A DNA stretch of 34,766 nucleotides, taken from NCBI GenBank assembly GCA_903932145.1, contig CAIZFE010000040.1, forward strand, positions 1 to 34,766. Direction: 5' to 3'. The translations under genes and the position numbers were made by a program. Below the pieces are notes generated by a model that did not search any database, was not told the DNA's origin, and saw only the letters and a list, made by a program, of their open reading frames with translations. This document shows positions 24,336 through 33,821 of this stretch, piece by piece. The DNA comes from an uncultured Rhodopila sp. (GTDB lineage: Bacteria > Pseudomonadota > Alphaproteobacteria > Acetobacterales > Acetobacteraceae). The number at the start of each line of letters is the position of its first letter. The first letter of the stretch is position 1.

Positions 24336-26671
24336 TGATCGCTCTGGGCTCGTCTGGGTTTCGGGATGGTGCCTGTTACACCGGCGGCGGCAAGGCGGTC
24401 GATGTCTTCGCGAGCCAGCCCCAGACGTCCGCCCAGAATGGCTTCGTTATCTTGCCCCAAAGTCGGCGCGACGCGGCGCACCGGATACGGGTCAGGACCT
24501 TCGCGGAACGGGGCTGACGATTGCCAGTGCATGCCAATGAACGGACGGTCGAGGCGACGCCAGAAGCCGCGGGCGATCAGATGCGGGTCATCGACCAGTG
24601 CCAGCGGCGTGCGAACAACCCCGGCTGCGATGCCCTCGGCTTGTAGCGTTAGCATGGCTGCGTCGGCATCACGCGCAGCGGTCCAATGGCCGATGGCCGC
24701 CTCCAGCTCTTCCTGCCGTTCGCGCCGTTGCGGTGCCGTCAGCTCCGCCAACACCGGCAGGTTCAGGACGGCACACAGGGATCGCCACATCGTATCGTCT
24801 GTCACCGAAATCGCGATCCACGCATCGTCGCCGGCGCACCGAAAACAGCCTTGCGGCACGAACAGCGGATGCTGGTTGCCGATGCGCGGCGGGATGACGC
24901 CGGTTGCGGATTGCGCGATCAACGCCGGCGCCACCAGCGGCAGCATGCACTCCACCTGCGACAGATCGATGTTTTGGCCGATGCCGGTTGCCTGCTTGTG
25001 CAGCAAGGCGACCATCAGCGCCGCCGCCGCGTTGAAGCCGCCGATCGGGTCGCCATACGCCGTCTGGTTCATCGTCGGCGGGTCGTCCGGGAACCCGGTG
25101 ATCGTTGGCAGGCCGGAGGCTTGTTCCAAGGTCGAACCATAACCGCGACACGCACTCCAGGCGTTGTTCGATCCGAACGCCGGCATCGACAGCATGACCA
25201 GATCCGGCTTCACACCGCGCAAAACGGCGTAATCCAGACCCAGTTTCGAAAGCACCTCGGACGAGTAGTTCTCGATCACCGCATCGGCGCCCACGACCAG
25301 CCGTTTCAACAGATCGACGCCATCGGGTTGCGTCAGATCCAGTGTGACGTCCAGTTTGTTGCGGTTCATCAGTTGGAACCAGGGTATTTTCTCGTAGTTC
25401 TGGGCGGCGATGAACGCGGCGCGCAGATCGGTGCCGCGCCACCAATCGGGATACTGGCAGGCCTCGACCTTGATGATCTCGGCACCGAGTTCGCCCAGAT
25501 GCCTGGCGGCGGTGGGACCGGCCCAGCCCATGGTCAGGTCGATGATCCGCATGCCCTGTAATGGCAGCGATCCCGCTGGTGCCGGCCGATCGACACGCTC
25601 CTGTTCCGGAACAAACCATGCGGCGTGATCCTCGCCGGCCAGCGGCGCGGTGCCCCCGGTGCGCGGCGGCGTCGCCAGCAGATGCTGCGGCAGGACCGGT
25701 GCCTCGAACGCTACGTCACCAATCCGAACCGGAACGAAGGCGCCCCGTTCGCGGTGTACTGATTGTTCCAGCAGCTCCGCCATGGTCGGGACCACCGCCA
25801 TCGGCAGCTTGTGTTCCAGTGCGAGTTCGAACCATTCAACGGCGGTGCGGTTTTCCCACACCGGCTGAAACAACGCGTCGATCGCGTGTGCCTGTGCCAG
25901 CCGCTCCGTGTTCACGGCGTAACGGGGATCGCGCGCCACTTCGGGCATCCCCAGCATGCCGCAGAGGCCGCGCCATTGGCCGGGCGTGACGATGGTGACC
26001 CCGATCATGCCGTGTTTCGTCTGGTAGATCCCCACCGGGTAGTTGCGTCCGAAACGATTGACGCCCGGCCGCTTGCGGGAAAATCCAGCGTCCCAGGCGA
26101 CCGCCGCCTCATATTCGGCGACAGCAACGGCGGTTTCGTGGATGCTGACGGAAAACCGCCGATGCCCCGACGCGCGGTCGAACAGGCCGGCGCAGGACGC
26201 GATGAACGCCGCCAGACCGGCAACGATGCCTGACTGGCAGTCTGTTGCCAATGTCGGCGGTCCTTCTGCCCGGCCGGTCAACGCCACCAGTCCTCCCAGC
26301 GCCCGGATCGTCGCTTCCGAACCAGCGAACCCCGCGTAGGGACCGTGCTCGCCGAACCAGGAGATCGCCGTTGTGGCACCATCCGTCACCGGTAATGCCC
26401 CCGGGGCGCGGCCATCCAATAACAAATCGGCCCCCGGCAACAACGCCGGCAAGGCGGCCTCCGTTTGGGTCACGCTGCGTTTGTTGGTGTTCAACCATGC
26501 GAACGTGCCGCTTTCGCCGTTCTCCAGCACCGGCGGAAACGACCGCAACGGATCGCCGCCAACAGGTTCCAGCTTCACGACATCGGCGCCGAAATCGGCG
26601 AACAGCTTGCCGCAATAATCCAACGCGATGCCGGACCCGATCTGCACGACCCGAAATCTGGACAGCGGCAT
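24332..26671 (-). CDS. Double-length family III CoA-transferase (CaiB/BaiF type)
   Basis: The 779-residue protein is a tandem fusion of two family III CoA-transferase units, about residues 1-370 and 380-779; most relatives are ~400-residue single units that form interlocked dimers. Each half begins with the family signature (VVQIGSGIALDYCGKLFADFGADVVKLE-like, and IIDLTMGWAGPTAARHLGELGAEIIKVE-like). Both halves keep a candidate catalytic Asp: TDCQSGI in the first, YGDPIGG in the second. The second half also has the motif CRGYGSTLEQASGLP. The enzyme would move CoA between carboxylic acids; the substrate is unknown. ATG 26671 is chosen because family similarity starts directly after it; the 83-residue extension to 26920 overlaps birA and looks non-coding. 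It heads an operon with the MFS and NTF2-like genes. Confidence 0.88.
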   Translation of the reverse strand: MPLSRFRVVQIGSGIALDYCGKLFADFGADVVKLEPVGGDPLRSFPPVLENGESGTFAWLNTNKRSVTQTEAALPALLPGADLLLDGRAPGALPVTDGATTAISWFGEHGPYAGFAGSEATIRALGGLVALTGRAEGPPTLATDCQSGIVAGLAAFIASCAGLFDRASGHRRFSVSIHETAVAVAEYEAAVAWDAGFSRKRPGVNRFGRNYPVGIYQTKHGMIGVTIVTPGQWRGLCGMLGMPEVARDPRYAVNTERLAQAHAIDALFQPVWENRTAVEWFELALEHKLPMAVVPTMAELLEQSVHRERGAFVPVRIGDVAFEAPVLPQHLLATPPRTGGTAPLAGEDHAAWFVPEQERVDRPAPAGSLPLQGMRIIDLTMGWAGPTAARHLGELGAEIIKVEACQYPDWWRGTDLRAAFIAAQNYEKIPWFQLMNRNKLDVTLDLTQPDGVDLLKRLVVGADAVIENYSSEVLSKLGLDYAVLRGVKPDLVMLSMPAFGSNNAWSACRGYGSTLEQASGLPTITGFPDDPPTMNQTAYGDPIGGFNAAAALMVALLHKQATGIGQNIDLSQVECMLPLVAPALIAQSATGVIPPRIGNQHPLFVPQGCFRCAGDDAWIAISVTDDTMWRSLCAVLNLPVLAELTAPQRRERQEELEAAIGHWTAARDADAAMLTLQAEGIAAGVVRTPLALVDDPHLIARGFWRRLDRPFIGMHWQSSAPFREGPDPYPVRRVAPTLGQDNEAILGGRLGLAREDIDRLAAAGVTGTIPKPRRAQSDQ

Positions 26672-26783
26672 GGCTACACCCCGGCCGCGGGGATGGTGGG
26701 CGAGGCGATCTGGTCCATGGGGCGTTGCTCTTATGACGGACGGTCCTGACGGATCGTCCCACTCACCAGCGCGCCGGTCAAAC

Positions 26784-27500
26784 CTACCCTGGCAGGACCT
26801 CGCCCGCCACGATCCGCTGGCGGCCCCGGCTGGTGTCCAGCAGCAGTGCACCATCGGTGTCCAATCCGGCGAAGTGCCCGGCGACCGGCTGCCCGCCCGC
26901 ATTCGCCCGGATCGCCGCACCCACGGGGTAGGACCGGTTGAGCCACTGTTCGCGGATCGGCGGGAAACCCTCCGCCTGCCAGGCCGACAAATGATGTGCC
27001 AACCGGTCCAGCAGGATGTCGCGCGCGCCGTCGACCGAGGCGATGCCGGCGTTGGCGACGATCGTCGTAGTCTTGTAAGCGGTGTTGGACGGCGCCTCCA
27101 GCACGTTCAGGCCGATGCCCATGACGGTGGCGTCGTCGTCCACTTGCTCCAACAGGATGCCGGCGATTTTGGCGCCGTTGATCAGCACGTCGTTAGGCCA
27201 TTTCAGCATGGCACGGATCTGGCGTGGCAGCAGCGTTTCCACCGTGTCGGCGACCGCCAGAGCGGCCAAAAAGCTGAGTTCGGAACTGCGCGAAGCCGGC
27301 AGTCCGGTGCGCAACACGATCGACAGATACAGGTTGCCAGGCGGGCTGTACCAGGTGTGCGACAAACGTCCGCGGCCGGCGGTTTGCTCGTCCGCATGCA
27401 CCACTGTGCCGTGCGGCGCGCCCTCCGCGGCCAGCCGCCGAGCCTCATCGTTGGTGGACCCGATCTGGTCGTGGTGCCACACGGTAAACTGTTTGCTCAT
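26784..27500 (-). CDS. birA: Biotin-[acetyl-CoA-carboxylase] ligase (BirA), monofunctional
   Basis: The ligase activates biotin as biotinyl-AMP and attaches it to the lysine of biotin carboxyl carrier protein. This 238-residue form lacks the N-terminal helix-turn-helix of E. coli BirA (321 residues), so it cannot repress a biotin operon itself. Motifs: STNDEARRLA (19-28), the biotinyl-AMP loop GRGRLSHTW (45-53; usually GRGRxGRxW, so the second Gly is Ser here), NLYLSIVLR, the core KWPNDVLINGAKIAGILLE-like segment, GIGLNV and the C-terminal SH3-like domain (VGAAIRANAGGQPVAGHFAGLDTDG region). It is 112 bases upstream of the CoA-transferase gene on the same strand, and a shared transcript is possible but not evident. 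Confidence 0.93.
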   Translation of the reverse strand: MSKQFTVWHHDQIGSTNDEARRLAAEGAPHGTVVHADEQTAGRGRLSHTWYSPPGNLYLSIVLRTGLPASRSSELSFLAALAVADTVETLLPRQIRAMLKWPNDVLINGAKIAGILLEQVDDDATVMGIGLNVLEAPSNTAYKTTTIVANAGIASVDGARDILLDRLAHHLSAWQAEGFPPIREQWLNRSYPVGAAIRANAGGQPVAGHFAGLDTDGALLLDTSRGRQRIVAGEVLPG

Positions 27501-27648
27501 GCCGCCCCCGTGCCTCGATCCGTCATCCTATCACGTCTGACGGAGCGATTACAGTAATCCCTTCAATTCCCCACTTGACCTTCTTCCGAGGCGCCGACAG
27601 GGTCCGGCCCGCACGGGCTGCAATGACCCGGCGATTGGAGGATACGTT

Positions 27649-28668
27649 ATGACTGGCCTGATTTCACGACGCCTGCTGCTTGGTACCACCGCCGCGATGC
27701 TACCGTTGCCCGGCCTGATCCGCGCCCGCGGCGATACCCCGGAATTCGAAATGAAGATGGGGAACGACAATCCCATGTCGCATCCGAATTCCATCCGCCA
27801 GCAGGAAGCGGCGGACCGGATTTTAAAGGAAAGCAACGGACGCGTGAAGATCTCGGTCTTCCCGAACAACCAGCTTGGCGGCGACACCGACATGCTGTCG
27901 CAGCTCCGCTCCGGCGCGCTGGAGTTCATGACCCTGTCGGGCCTGATTCTTTCGACGTTCACGCCGCTGAGCTCGATCTACGGGATCGGCTATGCGTTCA
28001 AGGATTACAAGTCCGTCTGGGCAGCGGTGGACGGCGATCTGGGCAACATGATTCGGGACTCGATCGGCAAGGCCGGATTGTATGGGTTCGAGAAAATCTG
28101 GGACAATGGTTTTCGCCAGATCAGCAGCAGCACGCACCCGATCCGCACCCCGGACGATCTGAAGGGCTACAAGATCCGCGTGCCGGTCAGTCCGCTGTGG
28201 ACCAGCATGTTCGAGGCGTTCGGCGCCGCGCCGGCCAGCATCAATTTCAGCGAGGTTTACTCGGCCTTGCAGACGAAGATCGTCGAGGGCCAGGAAAATC
28301 CTCTGGTGAATATTGAGACCGCCAAGCTGTATGAAGTGCAGAAGTATATTTCGATTACCCGCCATATGTGGGACGGGTTCATCATGCTGGCGAACGGGCG
28401 CAACTGGAAAGGACTGCCGCCGGATGTGCAGGCTCTGATTGCGAAGAACCTGAACGGATCGGCGGAGGATCAGCGTAACGATTACGCGTCCACCGACGGG
28501 GCGTATCGCAAGCAACTGATACAGCAGGGCATGGAGTTCAACGACCCCGACCCCGAGGCGTTCCGGCAGGTGCTGATCAAGGCCGGCTTCTACGACAAGT
28601 GGAAGGCGAAATACGGCGCCGACGCCTGGTCGGTGCTGGAGAAATATACCGGAAAGATCGGGACTTAG
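27649..28668 (+). CDS. dctP: TRAP transporter solute-binding protein (DctP family), orphan
   Basis: DctP proteins bind organic acids, including sugar acids, in the periplasm and hand them to a DctQM membrane pair. The 339-residue product has an N-terminal signal with SRRLLLG (residues 6-12), a Tat-like twin-arginine motif, and a hydrophobic stretch ending near ARG at ~28. Family features: ISVFPNNQLGGDTDMLSQLRSGALEF, the carboxylate-binding Arg in YKIRVP, then NFSEVYSALQTKIVEGQENP. A GGAGGA ribosome site precedes ATG 27649. No dctQ or dctM is in the window, so it either partners with a distant permease or has a sensory role. Ligand unknown. Confidence 0.9.
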   Translation: MTGLISRRLLLGTTAAMLPLPGLIRARGDTPEFEMKMGNDNPMSHPNSIRQQEAADRILKESNGRVKISVFPNNQLGGDTDMLSQLRSGALEFMTLSGLILSTFTPLSSIYGIGYAFKDYKSVWAAVDGDLGNMIRDSIGKAGLYGFEKIWDNGFRQISSSTHPIRTPDDLKGYKIRVPVSPLWTSMFEAFGAAPASINFSEVYSALQTKIVEGQENPLVNIETAKLYEVQKYISITRHMWDGFIMLANGRNWKGLPPDVQALIAKNLNGSAEDQRNDYASTDGAYRKQLIQQGMEFNDPDPEAFRQVLIKAGFYDKWKAKYGADAWSVLEKYTGKIGT

Positions 28669-28696
28669 TCGCGAACCGATTGCGCCCATTCTACGG

Positions 28697-28729
28697 ACGT
28701 CATGACCGGGCCTGGCCCGGTCATGACGT
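28697..28729. terminator. Long perfect hairpin between convergent genes (bidirectional terminator)
   Basis: ACGTCATGACCGGGCC (28697-28712) and its exact reverse complement (28714-28729) are separated by a single T, giving 16-base arms (in RNA the innermost pairs would open as the loop). It lies between the dctP stop (28668) and the cysteine synthase stop (28743), which fits termination of both. Confidence 0.75.
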
Positions 28730-28742
28730 AATAGAAAGGAAC

Positions 28743-29720
<978 letters not shown>

Positions 29721-30036
29721 GGTGCTGTTCCTTTTTTCCTGGACCGCCGCCGGCGATGGAAGCGGCCGGTAGGGATGCCGCATAAAAGGCAAGGTTTTCC
29801 CGGACTGACAAGATGCCAGGATGAAATAGCGAAAACGTCGTCTGTTTGCCGCCGTGCGTGGAAATTTTTACCATCGGCCGGCACTGTGGCGCAGTACCGT
29901 GCCAGCGCAGCGACGCCGTCCCGGCGCGCCCGGCCCGTGACCGCGTCGTGGCCGCCCCCCCCGGCGACCGGGCGGTTGCTCGCTTGTCCGCGCACCGCAT
30001 CGTGCTATTCTCCGCAATCGCCGGGGAGTTATTGTA
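29721..30036. promoter_or_regulatory. Divergent promoter region of cysK and pgi
   Basis: This 316-base gap holds no convincing gene. Leftward for cysK: TTGTCA (29811-29806), 18 bases, TTTTAT (29787-29782). Rightward for pgi: TTGTCC (29984-29989), 16 bases, TATTCT (30006-30011), giving a start near 30018 and a GGGGAG ribosome site before ATG 30037. The middle contains a GC-rich stretch with runs of C (29955-29962) and no obvious operator. Confidence 0.45.
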
Positions 30037-31725
30037 ATGTCCATGACCCACACCGAAATCGCTCCTTTTGCCGATCGTCAGGCTGGTTTCAGCCATCTGC
30101 GCGCGTTGGCCGATCGTATGGACGGGCGCCGGATCACGCCGCTGTTTGCCGCCGACCCGGCGCGGGCGGCGCGGTTCACCGCCCGGTTCGATGATCTGTC
30201 GCTGGATGTCTCGAAATCCTCGATCGATGACGTGGCGTTGCAGGCATTGTTCGGCCTCGCCGCGACCGCCGGGCTGGACGATTTTCGCCGGCGGCTGTTC
30301 GCCGGCGAGCCGGTGAATACGACCGAACACCGTGCCGCCATGCACATGGCCCTGCGGGCGCCGGAGGATTCCGGGCTACAGGCAATCCTGCCGCATGGCA
30401 GCGACGACGCCGCCGCGATGGCGGGCGATGAACGCGCCCGTATGCGCCGCTTCGTGGTGGCGGTACATGACCGCCACATCCGCGGCTTCACCGGCCAGGT
30501 GTTCACCGACGTACTCAGCATCGGCATCGGCGGCTCCGACCTCGGGCCGCGCGTCGCCACCGAGGCGCTGACGATCGGCCGTTCCGACGCCAAACTAACT
30601 CCGCATTTTCTGTCCAACGTTGATGGCCACGCTTTCCTCGAAGCCACGCGCGGCCTCGATCCGGCGCGCACCCTGGTGTTGGTGGCGTCGAAGACCTTCA
30701 CCACGCAGGAAACCGCGATGAACGCGGCGGCGGCGCGCGCCTGGATTGTCGCGGCGCTGGGCGAACAGGCAGTCGCGTCGCATTTCGTCGCGTTGTCCAC
30801 CAACGTCAAGGCGGTGGCGGCGTTCGGCATCAATCCCGACCGGGTGTTCGCCTTCCAGGACTGGGTCGGTGGCCGCTATTCGCTGTGGTCTCCGGTCGGC
30901 CTGGTCATTCCGCTGGCGGTGGGCTGGGAGAAGTTCCAGCAGATGCTCGACGGCGCCTGGTCGATGGACTGCCATTTCCGTGACGCGCCCTGGCAGCAGA
31001 ACCTGCCGGTGCTGCTTGGTCTGACCGGGATCTGGCACACCAACGCGCTCGGCTGCGCCACCCAGTGCATCCTGGCCTATGACGAGCGTCTACGCCGGCT
31101 GCCGGCGCATTTGCAGCAGCTCGAGATGGAATCCAACGGCAAGCACGTTATGCTGTCGGGAGCACCGACCGGTTGGGACACCGGCCCGATCCTGTTCGGC
31201 GAGCCCGGCACCAACGCGCAGCACAGTTTTATGCAACTGGTGCATCAGGGCACACGCACGGTGCCGGTGGATTTCATCCTCGCCGCCAACGCCGATCATG
31301 ACCGCCCCGACGCGCATCGCGCTTTGGCCGCCAATGCCTTCGCCCAGGCCGAGGCGCTGATGCACGGCCGCTCCGAAGCCACTATCCGCGCCGATATGGC
31401 GGCGCGCGGGATCGCCGCGCCGGAAATCGACGCCATCGCGCCGCACCGCGTCGCCCCGGGCGAACGGCCGTCCAACACCATTATGTTCACCCGGCTGGAC
31501 CCGTTCAGCCTCGGCCGGCTGATCGCGCTCTACGAACACAAGGTCGCGGTGCAGGGCTGCCTGTGGGGCATCGACAGCTTCGATCAGTGGGGTGTGGAAC
31601 TCGGCAAGCAGCTCGCCAGTGGTATCCTGCCGGAACTGACTCCCGACGCTGCCAAGGACCATCGGCACGACGCGTCCACCAATGCGCTGATCGAACGCTT
31701 CCTAAGCCTGCGCGGGGAGTCCTGA
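30037..31725 (+). CDS. pgi: Glucose-6-phosphate isomerase
   Basis: Pgi interconverts glucose-6-phosphate and fructose-6-phosphate in the cytoplasm. The protein has 562 residues against 549 in E. coli. Signatures: SIGIGGSDLGPRVATEAL, DWVGGRYSLWSPVGL (the sugar-phosphate binding signature) and FGEPGTNAQHSFMQLVHQGT. Catalytic residues are Glu365 (MESNGK), His396 (AQHSF) and Lys524 (ELGKQLA); the intervals of 31 and 128 equal E. coli's 355/386/514. ATG 30037 has a GGGGAG site 9-14 bases upstream; a second ATG at residue 3 is possible. Only eight bases separate it from mutL, so the two are probably one transcript. It links functionally to the glucan/trehalose cluster through hexose phosphates but is transcribed separately. 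Confidence 0.96.
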   Translation: MSMTHTEIAPFADRQAGFSHLRALADRMDGRRITPLFAADPARAARFTARFDDLSLDVSKSSIDDVALQALFGLAATAGLDDFRRRLFAGEPVNTTEHRAAMHMALRAPEDSGLQAILPHGSDDAAAMAGDERARMRRFVVAVHDRHIRGFTGQVFTDVLSIGIGGSDLGPRVATEALTIGRSDAKLTPHFLSNVDGHAFLEATRGLDPARTLVLVASKTFTTQETAMNAAAARAWIVAALGEQAVASHFVALSTNVKAVAAFGINPDRVFAFQDWVGGRYSLWSPVGLVIPLAVGWEKFQQMLDGAWSMDCHFRDAPWQQNLPVLLGLTGIWHTNALGCATQCILAYDERLRRLPAHLQQLEMESNGKHVMLSGAPTGWDTGPILFGEPGTNAQHSFMQLVHQGTRTVPVDFILAANADHDRPDAHRALAANAFAQAEALMHGRSEATIRADMAARGIAAPEIDAIAPHRVAPGERPSNTIMFTRLDPFSLGRLIALYEHKVAVQGCLWGIDSFDQWGVELGKQLASGILPELTPDAAKDHRHDASTNALIERFLSLRGES

Positions 31726-31733
31726 TCCGGACG

Positions 31734-33533
31734 ATGTCGCGGATCCGCCTCCTTTCGGAAAGCACCGTCAACCGCATCGCCGCCGGTGAGGTCATTGAAC
31801 GGCCGGCCGCCGCCACCAAGGAGCTGGTGGAAAACGCCCTGGATGCCGGCGCGACGCGGATCGTCGTCTGCCTGGATGGCGGCGGCATCGATCGTCTCGA
31901 AGTCACCGATAACGGCATAGGTATGACCGCCGAAGAACTCGGCCTGTGTGTGCTGCGGCATGCCACGTCGAAGCTGACCGATGAGATGCTGGTGCGCATC
32001 ACCACGCTTGGCTTTCGCGGCGAGGCGCTGCCATCCATCGGCGCGGCGGCGCGGTTGCAGATCACCTCGCGCACACGGGACGCCGACCATGCCTGTGTGA
32101 TTTCGGTCGAGGGCGGCCATGTCGCCGCCGTCGCACCCGCGGGTGGCTCGGCCGGCACCCGCGTGGTGGTGCGAGACCTGTTCTTTGCCACCCCGGCGCG
32201 CCGCAAATTCCTGAAATCGCCGCGCATTGAAGCGGAACACGCCGAAGCGGTGGTACGGCGGCTGGCGATGTCCGCCCCGCATGTCGCGTTCCGGCTGGAA
32301 CTCGACGGCCGCGTGGTGTTTGAGGCCCCGGTGCAGGAACGCGCCGAACGCGTCGCCGCCCTGCTGGGGCCGGAGGCCGCCGCCGTCATGCTGCCGGTGA
32401 ACGAAGATCGCGGCGATTTGCGGATCAGCGGCTATCTGTGTTCGCCGGCGGTCACCCGGGCGACTCCGGTGGCGCAGACGCTGATCGTCAACGGAAGGCC
32501 GGTGGCCGATCCGGTGCTGCGGACGGCGGTGAAGGTCGCCTATCGCGACGTGATCGCGTTCGGCCGCCATGCCATCGTGGCGCTGTATCTGGATGTGCCG
32601 CCCGATGAACTGGACGTGAACGTGCATCCGGCGAAAACCGAGCTGCGCTTCCGCGACGCCGCCGCGATCCGCTCGCTGGTGATCGGCTCGCTGCGCCGCG
32701 CGCTGGGCGTCGGCACCGGCCAGGGGATGCCGATCACCGGGTTCGGGCCGTCGCCGTCGCTCCCGGCGCCATCGTTTGCATCCTGGCACCGGCCGGGCCG
32801 GCCATCCTATCCGGCGCCGCCGCTCCAATTGCGCCCGACCGGACCGATCGCGACACCGGACTTTCCGCACGGCAGTCTGGCCGAGGCGCAGCTTCCGTTC
32901 ATGCCCGGGCCGTCGGCGCGGCAATTCACCGCCCTGGCGCCGTCGGCCGATTATCCGTTGGGCGCACCGGTGGCGCAGGTGCTGGACACGTATATTATCG
33001 CCGTCGCCGCCGACGGGTCGCTGGTGCTGGTCGATCAGCATGCCGCACACGAACGTCTGACCCACGAAGCCATTCGCGCGCAAATGCTGGACGGCGGTGT
33101 TCGTAGCCAGCCGCTGCTGCTGCCGGCCGTGGTCGATCTGCCGGCCGGCGACGTCGCACGCCTGGTCGCGCGCGCCGATGACCTCGCCCGGCTGGGGCTG
33201 GAGCTGGAAGAGTTCGGCGCCGGCGCGATCCTGGTGCGCGCCCTGCCGGCCGCCCTCGGCACCACCGAAGCCGGCCCGCTGCTGCGCGACCTTGCCGACG
33301 AATTCGCCGATATGGACGAGGAAACCGTGCTGTCCGCCCGCATTGATGGTGTCATCGCCCGCATGGCCTGCCATGGCAGCATCCGAGCCGGCCGCAAGTT
33401 GGCGCCGGCGGAAATGAGCGCGCTGCTGCGGCAGATGGAAGACACGCCGCGGGCCGCGACGTGCAGTCACGGCCGCCCGACGGTGCTGAAACTGTCGAAA
33501 GCCGATATCGAGACGATGTTCGGCCGGCGGTAG
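31734..33533 (+). CDS. mutL: DNA mismatch repair protein MutL, endonuclease type
   Basis: MutL couples mismatch recognition by MutS to strand removal. The 599-residue protein has the GHKL ATPase domain (IAAGEVIERPAA, ELVENALDAGA with the catalytic Glu, DNGIGM, HATSKL, GFRGEALPSI), a proline-rich linker (about 335-410) and the C-terminal dimerisation domain. The C-terminal domain holds the metal-dependent endonuclease motif DQHAAHERLTHE from Asp434, fitting DQHA-x2-E-x4-E, plus ACHGSIRAG and CSHGRP. MutL proteins with this motif nick DNA themselves and are found where MutH is absent, unlike E. coli MutL. ATG 31734 is chosen because homology starts there; the frame is open further upstream into pgi but without similarity. 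Confidence 0.96.
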   Translation: MSRIRLLSESTVNRIAAGEVIERPAAATKELVENALDAGATRIVVCLDGGGIDRLEVTDNGIGMTAEELGLCVLRHATSKLTDEMLVRITTLGFRGEALPSIGAAARLQITSRTRDADHACVISVEGGHVAAVAPAGGSAGTRVVVRDLFFATPARRKFLKSPRIEAEHAEAVVRRLAMSAPHVAFRLELDGRVVFEAPVQERAERVAALLGPEAAAVMLPVNEDRGDLRISGYLCSPAVTRATPVAQTLIVNGRPVADPVLRTAVKVAYRDVIAFGRHAIVALYLDVPPDELDVNVHPAKTELRFRDAAAIRSLVIGSLRRALGVGTGQGMPITGFGPSPSLPAPSFASWHRPGRPSYPAPPLQLRPTGPIATPDFPHGSLAEAQLPFMPGPSARQFTALAPSADYPLGAPVAQVLDTYIIAVAADGSLVLVDQHAAHERLTHEAIRAQMLDGGVRSQPLLLPAVVDLPAGDVARLVARADDLARLGLELEEFGAGAILVRALPAALGTTEAGPLLRDLADEFADMDEETVLSARIDGVIARMACHGSIRAGRKLAPAEMSALLRQMEDTPRAATCSHGRPTVLKLSKADIETMFGRR

Positions 33534-33821
33534 TTTCCGATCGGCTGACCGGCCGGGAGTCTGGACATCAAAGCGATTCCAATTCGGTGTTCGGGTCCAA
33601 CGTGCCCGTGTCCGGGCCGGCCCCGGGATAACGGATCGCGTGCGTGCGGTCGTTTCGCCGACATCGGTACGTGGAAGTGCCCGCCCGGCCAAACCCGGCG
33701 CGGCGCCATCATTTCGCCCCTCCCCTGGACCCGCCCGACAAAGCAATGATACGGTACCGGCACATCGGTCGCATCGCAATGATGCCTCGCGTCCGGTGGA
33801 TCGTATCGGGGGGTTCGGTCC
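33534..33821. other. Intergenic region, nothing recognised
   Basis: These 288 bases follow the mutL stop and precede the P460-like gene. Open frames on either strand are Arg/Pro-rich and lack ribosome sites. I see no convincing terminator hairpin with a U-tract and no clear promoter; a G-run (33809-33814) serves as the ribosome site of the next gene. Confidence 0.4.

Noticed and set aside
24332..26671. Idea that both halves of the CoA-transferase lack the catalytic Asp (Glu and Gly seen near the ALGG and ASGL segments)
   Set aside because: I had aligned to the wrong segment. In formyl-CoA transferase the catalytic Asp lies in the later GD-x3-G stretch, and both halves have an Asp there.
26672..26920. 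Upstream extension of the CoA-transferase by 83 residues
   Set aside because: It overlaps the end of birA, is Arg/Pro-rich and unlike the family; similarity begins at ATG 26671.
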